From Paenibacillus borealis (GTDB lineage Bacteria > Bacillota > Bacilli > Paenibacillales > Paenibacillaceae), in the NCBI RefSeq assembly GCF_000758665.1, contig NZ_CP009285.1:7564001-7628000 (forward strand): a stretch of DNA of 64,000 bases, written 5' to 3'. The notes beneath the pieces are model-generated. The model searched no databases. It was not told the origin of the DNA and saw nothing but the letters and a program-made list of their open reading frames with translations. Every line of letters begins with the position of its first letter. Position 1 is the stretch's first letter. Positions 8,679 to 17,608 of the stretch are shown one piece after another. Made by a program: the position numbers and the translations under genes.

Positions 8679-10187
8679 TTAGTCAGTTATTTTTTTTTGC
8701 ATAATAATTAATTCATTATCAATATTCCATTCCCTATATCCAGCTTTAATGAAGCTTTTTAAAGAGATATTATTTTCTTTTTTAATTACAGCTTGTAGAA
8801 AATGGATGCTTCTGTTCCAGATGATCGCCGTGATCTCGAGTTCTTTCAAAATTCTTTGAGCATACCCTTTACCTCTATGCTCTTTAGCAACATTGATGCT
8901 CACTTCTGCATAATCGCCAACTCTATCAAGCCTAACAACAGCAATCTTTTCTACTCCACTCCAAGCAACCATTAACTTGCGATCCGGCATCAGCTTGCTT
9001 TCTTCTACCCACTTGAAGTGATCTTTAAGAGACACCTCGGTTGAATTAATTGAGTTGAGTCTCGCCTTAATTTCATTACGACACTCCAAAAGAAACAAAA
9101 TTTCATCATCCCCGAAATCGCGCAATTCCAACGCTTCATTCTTCTTCATTAAAATATCTGCCACTCTAAAAACCCCGTTACCATCAACTATATCCATAGC
9201 TCTTTCTCTAGCATTTTTAAGCTTTTCATTTGAATAGATTAAGCGTTCTATAGTCTGCCTTAAATCTTCTTCTTTTACCAGATGGCTTAACCCTAAATAC
9301 TCATCCACTTCCAGTAAATGACTGCGTTGAGCTCCCTCTACTTGGTTTGCTGCTATCGCTATAATTATTCCGGGCAAGCCTAAACAATAACGTTCCCAGG
9401 TCATCCCTCCGCCAGCACATATGGCTAAATCTGAAGAGGACATCAAAGAGGAAATTGAGATAGGTTGGATCAAAAATTCAATCTTTTCATCCTCGTATTG
9501 GTGTATTAACTCTTCTATACGGGGATTTGTTTTCCCCATAACAACTGTAACTTTCATAGACTCATTTAAAATTGGTAGTAAAGCTTTAATAGCCTTAGAC
9601 GTTTCATTAGTCGGATCTGTCCCACCGAAACAAACAAATATATTTTCCACACTTTTTGCATCCCGTAGCTTCAGAGATTTACGTTCTTTAGTAAATTCAT
9701 GCCTGAGTAATGCATACTCTGGTCCTAATAATTTCACTGATGTTGGGGGTATCAAAAGATCATAATTATCCCTTTTAAATTTACTTAGACCAGTATCCAA
9801 CAGAACATCGCAATCATGCTGCCTATCAGCAAGATCATCAATCACCATTATATTGGTAAATACTTTTCGTAGATATCCTTCGAACTCAAAAGCCAGAGAA
9901 TAGTGATCTATAATTATCCAGTCTTCTTTTTGAATACTATAATTACTATTTATAAGTTCAATAATATACTCGGCTTCCTTTTGGCTTCCAAGAAGATATT
10001 CGGTCTCATTCTGGAGTATAGCACACCCTTTTTCAACGATAAGTTTGGAAATATAAGCGTTGCTCTCTCTGCAAATAAAAATGACCTGTTGCTTGCGTTT
10101 GATAAGTTCTTCACTCAATGCAAGACATCTCATCACATGACCTACACCTAGTTTCGCTGATGAATCCGCTCGAATAAAAAACTTCAT
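8679..10187 (-). CDS. pseG: PseG hydrolase fused to a GNAT acetyltransferase (PseH-like)
   Basis: A 502-residue bifunctional protein. Residues 1 to about 345 are the GT-B-like UDP-sugar hydrolase PseG, with R-A-D-S-S-A-K-L-G-V-G-H-V-M-R-C near the start (catalytic-type GxGHxxR), C-F-G-G-T-D-P near 186 and C-A-G-G-G-M-T near 257. Residues about 353-500 form a GNAT domain with acetyl-CoA signature H-R-G-K-G-Y-A near 437. Stand-alone PseG is about 340-360 residues and PseH about 160-180, so both activities appear joined. No separate pseH is seen in the island, which supports a PseH role. ATG 10187 follows AGGAAG at normal spacing. Confidence 0.9.
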   Translation of the reverse strand: MKFFIRADSSAKLGVGHVMRCLALSEELIKRKQQVIFICRESNAYISKLIVEKGCAILQNETEYLLGSQKEAEYIIELINSNYSIQKEDWIIIDHYSLAFEFEGYLRKVFTNIMVIDDLADRQHDCDVLLDTGLSKFKRDNYDLLIPPTSVKLLGPEYALLRHEFTKERKSLKLRDAKSVENIFVCFGGTDPTNETSKAIKALLPILNESMKVTVVMGKTNPRIEELIHQYEDEKIEFLIQPISISSLMSSSDLAICAGGGMTWERYCLGLPGIIIAIAANQVEGAQRSHLLEVDEYLGLSHLVKEEDLRQTIERLIYSNEKLKNARERAMDIVDGNGVFRVADILMKKNEALELRDFGDDEILFLLECRNEIKARLNSINSTEVSLKDHFKWVEESKLMPDRKLMVAWSGVEKIAVVRLDRVGDYAEVSINVAKEHRGKGYAQRILKELEITAIIWNRSIHFLQAVIKKENNISLKSFIKAGYREWNIDNELIIMQKKITD

Positions 10188-10213
10188 AAGCAACTTCCTT
10201 TGGATTTTATTTT

Positions 10214-11227
10214 CTATAGTAACTTCTCTTTAATAAACCAATCAGCAAGTTCATTTTTTTCAATTGTTTTATTAATATCCGGGTAAGGTTTTTCAAATGT
10301 TTTTTTGTAATTCGCATCATAAACTGAGTGATTTTTGCCCTGCTGTGGAATTATATACATACTATTAGTTTCATAAGCAATTGCTGCTTCATCATCAGTC
10401 ATTAATTCTTCAAACCGTTTCTCTCCTGAACGAAGTCCAATTATATCCACATGAATATCTTCGGTAATTCCATAGTTCTCCTTAATTTGCTCAATAACGA
10501 CTTCTGCTAAGTCCCCAACTTTGATGAGAGGCATTTTCAAAACAAAAACTTCTCCTCCTAAGGCCATATTATTAGCTTCAAGTATAAGATCAATAGCTTG
10601 AGACGGCGTCATCATGTACCTTAGCATATTATAATCAGTCAAAGTGATTCTGCGATTCTCCAATACTTGTTTCTTGAACAAAGGAATCACCGAACCCCTG
10701 GAACTCATTACATTCCCAAATCTAACAGCAGAAAAGATTGTAGATATAGCCCCTTTATGATGCTCTGTAGCTGAAATCAGACGTTCTGCAGTTAATTTCG
10801 TAGCACCGTAAGTATTCGTAGGGGAAATAGCTTTATCGGTACTGGTGAATAATACTTTTTTCACATTTCTTTCAATGGCAGTTTGTATAACATTCTGAGT
10901 CCCTATTACATTAGTTTGAACAGCTTCAAAAGGATTGTACTCACACGCAGGAACATGCTTCATGGCCGCACAATGGAATACGTAATCAATATTCTCCATC
11001 GCTCTTCCTAAACGTTGCTGGTCTCTTATATCACCAATCAAGAACCGTAAATTTTTGGAGTGCTCTTGAAAATCCATTGCCATTTCGAATTGTTTGTGTT
11101 CATCACGGCTGAAAATACGAATAACTTGAGGACTGTCTTGTAATAACCGTTGAACTAGCTGCCGTCCAATTGTACCGGTTCCGCCTGTTATAAGAATGTT
11201 TTTTCCGGTATAGGTTTCCATCTTCAT
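10214..11227 (-). CDS. pseB: UDP-GlcNAc 4,6-dehydratase (inverting) PseB
   Basis: A 337-residue SDR catalysing the first step of pseudaminic acid synthesis: UDP-GlcNAc is dehydrated at C4/C6 and epimerised at C5. The Rossmann motif G-G-T-G-T-I-G is at 15-21. The PseB/FlaA1 active-site pattern T-S-T-D-K-A-I-S-P-T-N-T-Y-G-A-T-K spans about 128-144, with Asp131, Lys132, Tyr140 and Lys144. Two ATG codons (11227, 11221) are possible; AAGGA fits 11227 at 9 nt. It lies 54 nt downstream of the Maf gene and is probably in the same transcript. Confidence 0.94.
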   Translation of the reverse strand: MKMETYTGKNILITGGTGTIGRQLVQRLLQDSPQVIRIFSRDEHKQFEMAMDFQEHSKNLRFLIGDIRDQQRLGRAMENIDYVFHCAAMKHVPACEYNPFEAVQTNVIGTQNVIQTAIERNVKKVLFTSTDKAISPTNTYGATKLTAERLISATEHHKGAISTIFSAVRFGNVMSSRGSVIPLFKKQVLENRRITLTDYNMLRYMMTPSQAIDLILEANNMALGGEVFVLKMPLIKVGDLAEVVIEQIKENYGITEDIHVDIIGLRSGEKRFEELMTDDEAAIAYETNSMYIIPQQGKNHSVYDANYKKTFEKPYPDINKTIEKNELADWFIKEKLL

Positions 11228-11281
11228 GTATGCACATCCTTATGCTTTTAGCAATCACTTGTATATTAATGAATTATTGTG

Positions 11282-13090
11282 CTATAAAGATTCTGCCGCA
11301 GCTTCTAAAACAGAAACAATTTCAGTCAAAGTATACACGCCGATATCTAAAAATCCAAGATTGATTTCTCGAGCTTGCATTACACTAGCAGGAGTAATTA
11401 CACGTTCGATATCATACAAATTCCATATCGAGTTTATCATTGCCGGCTGCAGGCAGTGCCGAAGAAGCCAGTTATTTAGAACTATTCTAAAACAATCTTC
11501 AGTACGGTCTATTTTTCTCAGTGCTTCCTTTATTTCCTTCTCCTTAGAATGCTCACTAAGTTTCTGGCGTTTGACTTGCTTCTGTTGGTATTCAAATTTC
11601 ATTTTTATATCCAGAAAAAATTTGTATTGCTCTCTTAACGCATGTTTCATCTGTTTTTCCTCTAATGGATATACGCCTATTCCTTTTAATATTTCAGTAA
11701 CTGGAGTAACATTGGCAGTACAATATTTATTTCCCACTTCTTCCAGACTCAACTGGTTAGTATAAGCAATTCTCGCTCCTCCCTCTGTCGAGTTTATGAC
11801 ATTTAAATTCTTATCTTCAATTTCCCTCTCAAACCAGGTCCGAAACGTATTCCAAATTTCAGTCGTAGGAACTGTACCTCCATAGTATCCTTCGGTTTCT
11901 AACATTTTTTCTTTAGAAGTTATGCTGTTCATAATCTCTTTATCATCATAAATGGTACCCCCGGCATGTGTTTCTTCCTTAGAACTACCGTAAGCCAAAT
12001 CTTGTCCTACCAATATGATTGGCGAAGCCCCAATATGTTCCGCAACTCCGAACGCTACATGAGCACAGGATAAGCCTATACTAATAGAATAGTCCGCTTC
12101 CAGCCCTAGAATTTCCTTAAGCCAAATAAATTCCCCTACTTTCTCACGCATAGGGATAACTAGCTCACCAGGATACTCTTCAAATATTTTGGGATAGAGC
12201 ACAAGCGGGCCAACAAGTGTTGAGTCAACAGGGTATGACTTGCCCTCGTAGAAGTATGTGTACGTTTCTATTCCCCGCTCGATCGAACATATAAAGTCAG
12301 GGATAATACCTTCGTCACACAGCCGCTGGGCTATTGTATCTACTGCAATAATGACCGCCTTATCTTTCAAGCTTTGTAATTGTTTAATATTCTTATTCAA
12401 AGATGGGCCAGCAGATACTACAATAGCCGGAACATCAAGCATTCTATTTTTGAGTAAAGATACATCCTTAGAGCGGGTCAGATACTTTAGATTTTTCATA
12501 TGATGTCTGAACCCGATCAAGCTGTCCTCTACTGAATTTCCGTACATAAAAGTTTTATACTGGACAACGTCTTTGATATTTCTGACGATTTCCAGACTTG
12601 TTTTGATATCGTATTCCCGATAAAAGTAAGTGAAGTAAAACTTAATTGTTTTCATATAGAAAATCGCATCAGTCAGAAGTAAATTATCTAAAAAGATTGG
12701 CAAATCAGATATTTTATCAGCAAAGATTACTGCTCCTGAGGCTTGGATAAATGAAAGATCTTTGTGATTTAAAGCATAATTAAAAAGTGCAGAATTGGGT
12801 TCAAGGATTACAAGTAAAGAACCGTCACCCCGTTTTTGAATAACCTGTTTAATTTCATTTACAGAGAATATCCCGATAACAAAAATCAATTCCCGTTTGA
12901 GCGAATTAGGCTGATTGGAATGATCAAAGTCGCTTTTCATAATATATTGCTGATCCTGAGTAATAAAGATCTCATTTCCGGCATCATCTTTACTGAATAC
13001 CGCCTGTGCTACTTCGCTTTCCTCAGGCATTCCAATCCTGTGATTAGAATTACTGGACAGGATTTCTATATTGCGGCTTAACAGATCCAT
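11282..13090 (-). CDS. Motility-associated glycosyltransferase Maf (MptE-like/DUF115)
   Basis: A 602-residue cytoplasmic Maf protein, the class that transfers nonulosonic acids to serine/threonine of flagellin. The core is the MptE-like domain, with A-I-V-V-S-A-G-P-S-L-N-K-N around residues 222-234 and conserved D-F-I-C-S-I-E-R-G and I-L-V-G-Q-D-L-A-Y motifs. It is flanked by an N-terminal Rossmann-like region and a helical, lysine-rich C-terminal region. ATG 13090 has AAGGAG 7 nt upstream; the frame extends 25 codons further without a better start. It follows hag after a hairpin (13154-13182), and no strong own promoter was found, so read-through from hag may express the island. Confidence 0.92.
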   Translation of the reverse strand: MDLLSRNIEILSSNSNHRIGMPEESEVAQAVFSKDDAGNEIFITQDQQYIMKSDFDHSNQPNSLKRELIFVIGIFSVNEIKQVIQKRGDGSLLVILEPNSALFNYALNHKDLSFIQASGAVIFADKISDLPIFLDNLLLTDAIFYMKTIKFYFTYFYREYDIKTSLEIVRNIKDVVQYKTFMYGNSVEDSLIGFRHHMKNLKYLTRSKDVSLLKNRMLDVPAIVVSAGPSLNKNIKQLQSLKDKAVIIAVDTIAQRLCDEGIIPDFICSIERGIETYTYFYEGKSYPVDSTLVGPLVLYPKIFEEYPGELVIPMREKVGEFIWLKEILGLEADYSISIGLSCAHVAFGVAEHIGASPIILVGQDLAYGSSKEETHAGGTIYDDKEIMNSITSKEKMLETEGYYGGTVPTTEIWNTFRTWFEREIEDKNLNVINSTEGGARIAYTNQLSLEEVGNKYCTANVTPVTEILKGIGVYPLEEKQMKHALREQYKFFLDIKMKFEYQQKQVKRQKLSEHSKEKEIKEALRKIDRTEDCFRIVLNNWLLRHCLQPAMINSIWNLYDIERVITPASVMQAREINLGFLDIGVYTLTEIVSVLEAAAESL

Positions 13091-13153
13091 TGTTTCGCTC
13101 CTTGCCAAGGTTTTTAAGTTAATATTTAGATAATTCACAAAATAAGTATAGCA

Positions 13154-13182
13154 AGAAAGCCCCACAAAGTGGGGCTTTCTTT
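13154..13182 (-). terminator. Hairpin terminator between hag and the glycosylation island
   Basis: Symmetric stem AAAGCCCC/GGGGCTTT with a 7-nt loop and short T-rich tail (TTTCTTGC) on the minus strand, 48 nt after the hag stop. The weak tail suggests partial termination, leaving some transcript for the downstream maf-pse genes. An almost identical hairpin occurs near 60051-60076. Confidence 0.7.
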
Positions 13183-13229
13183 GAGTCGTGGCAGATAATA
13201 CATTGAATAACCTTGGACTACTATTCTTA

Positions 13230-14915
13230 TTATCTCAGCAGTTGCAGTACGCCTTGCGGCTGTTGGTTAGCTTGAGCCAACATTGCTTGTGCAGCTTGCG
13301 CAAGGATGTTGTTCTTAGTTTGTTGCATCATTTCTTTGGCCATGTCAACGTCACGGACACGGGATTCAGCAGCCGTCAGGTTCTCGGAAGCTGTTCCCAA
13401 GTTGTTGATTGTGTGCTCCAGACGGTTCTGCACAGCACCCAGTTTAGCGCGTTCGCTCGATACCAGGGAAGTAGCTTTATCCAGAACAGCAATTGCTTTG
13501 GAAGCATCTTCACGGGTAGCGATATTCAACGCAGCTTCAGATTTAACATCGTTGGAACCGTTAGTAACGGCATTCTCTTTAGTGAAACCAGCTTGTCCAG
13601 CATTTCCTGTGATACCAAGTGCTGCTGCGCGAACATCGTTGATTTGCAGGGACATAGATTGACCTGTGTTAGCACCAATCTGGAATTTCGTGCTAAATCC
13701 TACACCTTGAGCTCCAGCACCTACAACCTGGTCAACGTTCTTAACAGCATTCAAACCGCCGCCAAGTGCAGCTAAGGCCCCACCGGTACCAGCAGCTACT
13801 GTAATATCTTTACCAGTTTCAGAAATAAACTGAATCTTGTTGTCCTTGGACAAAGATGCTGTTACTTTGCTTTCCAGTCCGGCAGTTTGCAGTGCTGCAT
13901 TCAAATCTTTAACGAGATCAGCCATAGCTGCTTTAGCAACATTGGCATCAGGATCATTTGTTTTATAAACCTTGTCTGCAGTACCAGAGTTAAGAGTAAC
14001 TTCCACTTCGCTTTCAGAACCAATAGTAAACTTGATGGTTGACTGTGAAGCAATAGTAGCACCTGCTGTAAGCGAAGTAGCAGCCTCAACCCCAGCACGT
14101 TCTATAGTCGATGGATCTCCCTTAAGAGTTACACCAATTTGCGCTGCACTCAAGCCCAGACTAGAGCTCGCTCCTGTAAACTTCAGTTCACTTGAAGTAC
14201 CTGTAGATTTAGCTGTAATCTCCAGTTTATTACCCGTTCCGACTTTGATATCTACCAGGTCAGATAATTTAACACCACCCGAAGTAACAGACTCTAGTGC
14301 TGTCTTCAGGGCACTTGCATTATTTGCTACAGAAGCACCTACAGAACCTACCTTAATTGCTGAAAGATCAAACGTTTGATTGTCTACAGTAATAGTTGCT
14401 CCGGCAGTAAGAGTGATTGCTCCCGAAGAAATTGCTGTAGTTGCAGTGACTTTAGCACTGGTTGCCTGAGTCAGCTTGCCGCTTTCACCTGAACCAATAC
14501 CACCGTTCAATAGTTTCTGAGTATTGAACTCAGTTGTGTTACCGATACGGTTGATTTCAGAAGTCAGCTGGTTCATCTCATCTTGCAGCGCTTGACGGTC
14601 AGCATCAGTGTTCGTTCCGTTTGCTGATTGGTTCGCAATTTCGCGTTGGCGTTGCAGGATGGAGTGAGTTTCGTTCAGTGCACCTTCAGCAGTTTGAATC
14701 AAAGAGATACCGTCTTGAGCATTACGGGAAGCCTGATCCAAACCGCGGATTTGGCCGCGCATTTTTTCGGAGATTGCCAGACCAGCGGCGTCATCACCAG
14801 CACGGTTGATGCGAAGACCGGAAGACAATTTCTCAATATTTTTGTTAGTGTTAGCTGTGTTGATAGACAGTTGGCGGTGAGTGTTCAACGCCGGAATATT
14901 GTGGTTGATAATCAT
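13230..14915 (-). CDS. hag: Flagellin
   Basis: A 561-residue flagellin. The conserved N-terminal D0/D1 helices ([16 protein letters not shown], then [16 protein letters not shown]) and C-terminal D1/D0 helices are intact. A long central D2/D3 region of about 300 residues is rich in Ala, Thr, Ser, Gly and Val. B. subtilis Hag is about 304 residues, so this is an enlarged, surface-exposed filament protein and a likely Maf/pseudaminic acid substrate. ATG 14915 follows GGGAGG. Expression is probably set by a sigma-D promoter (15014-15041) and by CsrA through two leader sites (14947-14960 and the Shine-Dalgarno). Confidence 0.96.
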   Translation of the reverse strand: MIINHNIPALNTHRQLSINTANTNKNIEKLSSGLRINRAGDDAAGLAISEKMRGQIRGLDQASRNAQDGISLIQTAEGALNETHSILQRQREIANQSANGTNTDADRQALQDEMNQLTSEINRIGNTTEFNTQKLLNGGIGSGESGKLTQATSAKVTATTAISSGAITLTAGATITVDNQTFDLSAIKVGSVGASVANNASALKTALESVTSGGVKLSDLVDIKVGTGNKLEITAKSTGTSSELKFTGASSSLGLSAAQIGVTLKGDPSTIERAGVEAATSLTAGATIASQSTIKFTIGSESEVEVTLNSGTADKVYKTNDPDANVAKAAMADLVKDLNAALQTAGLESKVTASLSKDNKIQFISETGKDITVAAGTGGALAALGGGLNAVKNVDQVVGAGAQGVGFSTKFQIGANTGQSMSLQINDVRAAALGITGNAGQAGFTKENAVTNGSNDVKSEAALNIATREDASKAIAVLDKATSLVSSERAKLGAVQNRLEHTINNLGTASENLTAAESRVRDVDMAKEMMQQTKNNILAQAAQAMLAQANQQPQGVLQLLR

Positions 14916-14924
14916 TTGATATTT

Positions 14925-14933
14925 CCTCCCTGA
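14925..14933 (-). promoter_or_regulatory. Shine-Dalgarno of hag, candidate second CsrA site
   Basis: Minus-strand CAGGGAGGA. In B. subtilis the hag Shine-Dalgarno is the second, occluding CsrA site; the GGA core is kept here. Confidence 0.6.
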
Positions 14934-14946
14934 AATTAAGTTAGTT

Positions 14947-14960
14947 CCACATCCTTGTGG
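14947..14960 (-). promoter_or_regulatory. CsrA-binding hairpin in the hag leader
   Basis: Minus-strand CCACAAGGATGTGG: a 5-bp stem presenting AGGA in the loop. It contains ACAAGGATGT, the core of the CsrA selection consensus RUACARGGAUGU. It lies 32 nt upstream of the hag start, with csrA and fliW encoded within 3 kb. Confidence 0.75.
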
Positions 14961-14962
14961 TA

Positions 14963-15005
14963 AACGCTGAGCCATTAAGGTCGGCCGCCCTGCTGATTCA
15001 GCGTC
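14963..15005 (-). promoter_or_regulatory. Upstream stem-loop of the hag leader
   Basis: Minus-strand arms GACGCTGA and TCAGCGTT (8 bp with one G-U) close a 27-nt loop near the 5' end of the hag mRNA, just before the CsrA hairpin. It could stabilise the abundant message; its role is not known from sequence. Confidence 0.45.
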
Positions 15006-15013
15006 TAAATTAT

Positions 15014-15041
15014 ATATCGTCAGAGTGTGTCTATATCTTTA
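15014..15041 (-). promoter_or_regulatory. Sigma-D promoter of hag
   Basis: Minus-strand TAAA (15038-15041), 16-nt spacer, GACGATAT (15014-15021). It implies a leader of about 90 nt. Confidence 0.88.
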
Positions 15042-15114
15042 TAGCATTTTATATGACTTTTTAGATTTAAATTTTTTCTGTACAAATACTTGCTCCCATT
15101 CTCTACACACTATA

Positions 15115-15140
15115 TCAAGTCTCCTATGTTTATCCGATAA
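15115..15140 (+). promoter_or_regulatory. Possible sigma-D promoter of the DUF2920-like gene
   Basis: Plus-strand TCAA (15115-15118), 14-nt spacer, TCCGATAA (15133-15140). The -10 matches 7/8 of the sigma-D consensus; the -35 is weak. If used, this gene would share the motility regulon with the divergent hag. Confidence 0.45.
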
Positions 15141-15197
15141 ATAAAGATATTACAGCGTATCATTTAAAATGTAATCATACTCAAATAAGGAGTGAAG

Positions 15198-16769
15198 ATG
15201 TTGGAGACACTTTGCCATAAAATCAAACCACATGATGATATTGAATTAGGTTTTGTAAGAGAGGAACTGGATTATTATATATCTATCCCATACGAAGGTA
15301 TAACAGAATCCACTGGTATTATTTTAACGATTCCGGGATTTGGCGGGCTTGCAAATACAAGCTATCAATTAGAAAAATTAAATCCATACCTTGCTGAGAA
15401 ATACAATTGTGTAGTAGTATCCATTAATTACTTTGGTATATATAGAGGAGTAAAGACCTTAACCGACAGTCTTTTCACAGAAAACATGAAAAATATATAC
15501 GGAGTTCCTAGTGACTACTGGGATAATATTTCAAGCGATAATGATTTTTATACTAAGGTAGGGCAACTGCTGGAAAGCAAAGGATTGTCCCAGTTAGATC
15601 CTCGGTGTCAAGCATTAAGAATTACAGAACGGAATGAATACCAGTCCTTTGGCTTTTTACCTGCTCTAGACCACTTAGCGGTATTAGGTGATGTTCTCAG
15701 AAGATATCCTCTTTTAGATAAAAAGAAAATAATTGCCTATGGTTCTTCATACGGTGGCTATATTGCAATGTTATGTGGAAAGTTTGCGCCCAATACCTTT
15801 TCAGTCATTATTGATAATTCGGGGTTTTCACGCTCAGAAATGAAACATATTGTTGGCAGAGAAATCTTCGAACCCGACTTTGCTGTTAATTTGAATTATA
15901 ATAATAAGTCTTATACTCTAAATTATGCATATAACAATCCGTGGACAATCTTGGACGAGACCTCCCCTAACTACTTTGGAGATTCACATAAGTTGATCCG
16001 GAATCTCTTAGCCAGAGAGCATAGAATTCCCTCGGAAACACGTTACTATCTCTTTCACTGTGAAGAGGATCATATTGCTTCAGTAAAAGATAAAGATATG
16101 GTAGCTACCTTGTTAACAAATTATAATTTCACCTACTATAAACGGATCGGAGAAGCTGATCTTGATGGCGCTCTTTTCAAAAATTATACGCATGCAATGA
16201 ATGCCTCTTTGCGCAAACTATTCGATTACGTTGCTGAGTTGGACCTAAAGTACGGCTTAACTAAAGAATTAAGTGAAAATGAATTTTCAAAAAACACACT
16301 ACACTCGATGAATTGCGGAAGATCAAGTTATATTTTTGAATTTAGAGAGAATTTCACAATGAACGTTACGATTAGGGACAATATTAAAACAGACTATGAT
16401 CTAAAACACTCTTTCCAGTTGATGCGTAGTATGTTAGATATTTGCGATTCGATAGAGGAGGGGTTTGACTTTATCCTTAATAAAATAAGTGAACAAAACT
16501 ACAACGAGGCAGCTACAGTTATGCAGGATGTACTAGATGCTTACACAACAATAAATCAACAATTAGATTCTTTATCTAATTTACTAAACGAAAACAATCT
16601 GGCGCCACTTAATGCACAGTTTAATGATCATCTTTTGGAAGCGGTTATGTATTTCAATCAAGATTCTTGGGGTCCATTAGAAGATGAACTGTCTCAACAG
16701 GTTGTACCCTGCTTCTTAATATGGAAGACTGAAATTCATAGCATCTTCAGTCCCTATTTGAAAAATTAG
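15198..16769 (+). CDS. DUF2920-like alpha/beta-hydrolase, likely flagellar glycosylation accessory protein
   Basis: A 523-residue cytoplasmic protein on the plus strand. Residues to about 330 look like an alpha/beta hydrolase: an I-P-G-F-G-G-L oxyanion-type loop near residue 45, the nucleophile elbow Y-G-S-S-Y-G-G-Y near 185-192, and candidate acid (E-E-D-H) and histidine (T-H-A-M-N) residues further on. The rest is helical, with a coiled segment near 400-450. DUF2920 proteins are known from flagellar nonulosonic-acid loci such as that of Campylobacter; the family call is from memory of those proteins. ATG 15198 is preferred to GTG 15192, which overlaps the AAGGAG. It stands between csrA and hag and ends at a bidirectional terminator. 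Substrate unknown; esterase or acyl transfer on the glycan is a guess. Confidence 0.7.
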   Translation: MLETLCHKIKPHDDIELGFVREELDYYISIPYEGITESTGIILTIPGFGGLANTSYQLEKLNPYLAEKYNCVVVSINYFGIYRGVKTLTDSLFTENMKNIYGVPSDYWDNISSDNDFYTKVGQLLESKGLSQLDPRCQALRITERNEYQSFGFLPALDHLAVLGDVLRRYPLLDKKKIIAYGSSYGGYIAMLCGKFAPNTFSVIIDNSGFSRSEMKHIVGREIFEPDFAVNLNYNNKSYTLNYAYNNPWTILDETSPNYFGDSHKLIRNLLAREHRIPSETRYYLFHCEEDHIASVKDKDMVATLLTNYNFTYYKRIGEADLDGALFKNYTHAMNASLRKLFDYVAELDLKYGLTKELSENEFSKNTLHSMNCGRSSYIFEFRENFTMNVTIRDNIKTDYDLKHSFQLMRSMLDICDSIEEGFDFILNKISEQNYNEAATVMQDVLDAYTTINQQLDSLSNLLNENNLAPLNAQFNDHLLEAVMYFNQDSWGPLEDELSQQVVPCFLIWKTEIHSIFSPYLKN

Positions 16770-16833
16770 TTTAAGAATCGTGAATTTATTATATAACGAT
16801 TCGCCTGATGTAATCATATTTAAACACAATAAT

Positions 16834-16867
16834 AAAACCGTGAAGTAGAGAAATTTCACGGTTTTTT
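16834..16867. terminator. Bidirectional terminator between DUF2920-like gene and csrA
   Basis: Stem AAAACCGTGAA/TTTCACGGTTTT with a T-run on the plus strand (TTTTTT) and a T-run on the minus strand (TTTTATT). It ends both convergent transcripts. Confidence 0.85.
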
Positions 16868-16904
16868 GCATATTATGAGTTGGTTTTATTTAGTTTAAAT
16901 CCTT

Positions 16905-17141
16905 TTATTTCTGCGGCCCGCGCAGTCGGTCAATCAATGCATTGAGATCAGATTGCACAGGTGCAGATGATTCACGGTTGGTCTCCTGGATAGACAGATA
17001 TACTTCTTTGCGGAAGATATCGACATGTTTCGGCGCGGATATGCCAATTTTTACAATATCTCCTTCTACTGACAAGACCGTCAGTTCAATTTGATCCTGA
17101 ATGATAATGGACTCACCTTTTTTACGGGATAACACGAGCAT
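16905..17141 (-). CDS. csrA: Translational regulator CsrA
   Basis: A 78-residue RNA-binding dimer that represses hag translation until bound by FliW. The N-terminus [14 protein letters not shown] is diagnostic; the I-K-I-G-I-S-A-P segment and R-K-E-V-Y motif that carry RNA-contact residues are present. ATG 17141 lies one nucleotide after the fliW stop (TGAAATG), so translation is likely coupled. Upstream in-frame codons have no suitable ribosome binding site. Targets recognisable in this window are the hag leader hairpin and Shine-Dalgarno. Confidence 0.97.
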   Translation of the reverse strand: MLVLSRKKGESIIIQDQIELTVLSVEGDIVKIGISAPKHVDIFRKEVYLSIQETNRESSAPVQSDLNALIDRLRGPQK

Positions 17142-17142
17142 T

Positions 17143-17589
17143 TCATCCACCATCCTTTCCGTCGATTACCGGCTGTTCCTGAAATAAACTATGCTTCGTA
17201 TGATAGGGTGCTTTATGCAGTACCACTTGTTTACCTTTCAGTTCCTCCGGGTTCAGAACAATAGGTGCCAGTAGGTTAATCGTGGACTCTTCCACCTTTT
17301 CTTTGAGGGTAATTATGCATCTTACAATCACCTGCGAAGCAATTCCCAGCTCCTCAGCTTCAGCACTCGGAAGTTCAAACTCATAGTCCGGATAAAAAGC
17401 AAACGGATCTCCTAATAGAAATGAGAGGTTCTTATTCTCGGTGGACTGCAGTACCCAGAATGCTGAATCCTCCATAGCAACCAATGCGAAATCAGTATCC
17501 TCTTCAAAACCGGGGATTCCTTTGGAGAAATGATACAATTGTTCCTCATGTACTTCAAGTTTTCCCCAAGACAGTGTCTCAATAATCAA
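17143..17589 (-). CDS. fliW: Flagellar assembly factor FliW
   Basis: A 148-residue CsrA antagonist. Free FliW binds CsrA; cytoplasmic flagellin titrates FliW, which closes a homeostatic loop on hag translation. Family motifs visible are [19 protein letters not shown], and [13 protein letters not shown] 17589 is chosen: it has GAGGAG 7 nt upstream and gives an M-I-I-E-T N-terminus like that of B. subtilis FliW, while GTG 17598 overlaps the Shine-Dalgarno. A 7-bp hairpin (17609-17625) lies just upstream. Confidence 0.94.
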   Translation of the reverse strand: MIIETLSWGKLEVHEEQLYHFSKGIPGFEEDTDFALVAMEDSAFWVLQSTENKNLSFLLGDPFAFYPDYEFELPSAEAEELGIASQVIVRCIITLKEKVEESTINLLAPIVLNPEELKGKQVVLHKAPYHTKHSLFQEQPVIDGKDGG

Positions 17590-17608
17590 ATTATTCACTC
17601 CTCAAACA

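Noticed and set aside
15001..15200. Attachment site or insertion junction beside the glycosylation region
   Set aside because: No direct repeat, integrase, transposase or tRNA was found on either side of the island.
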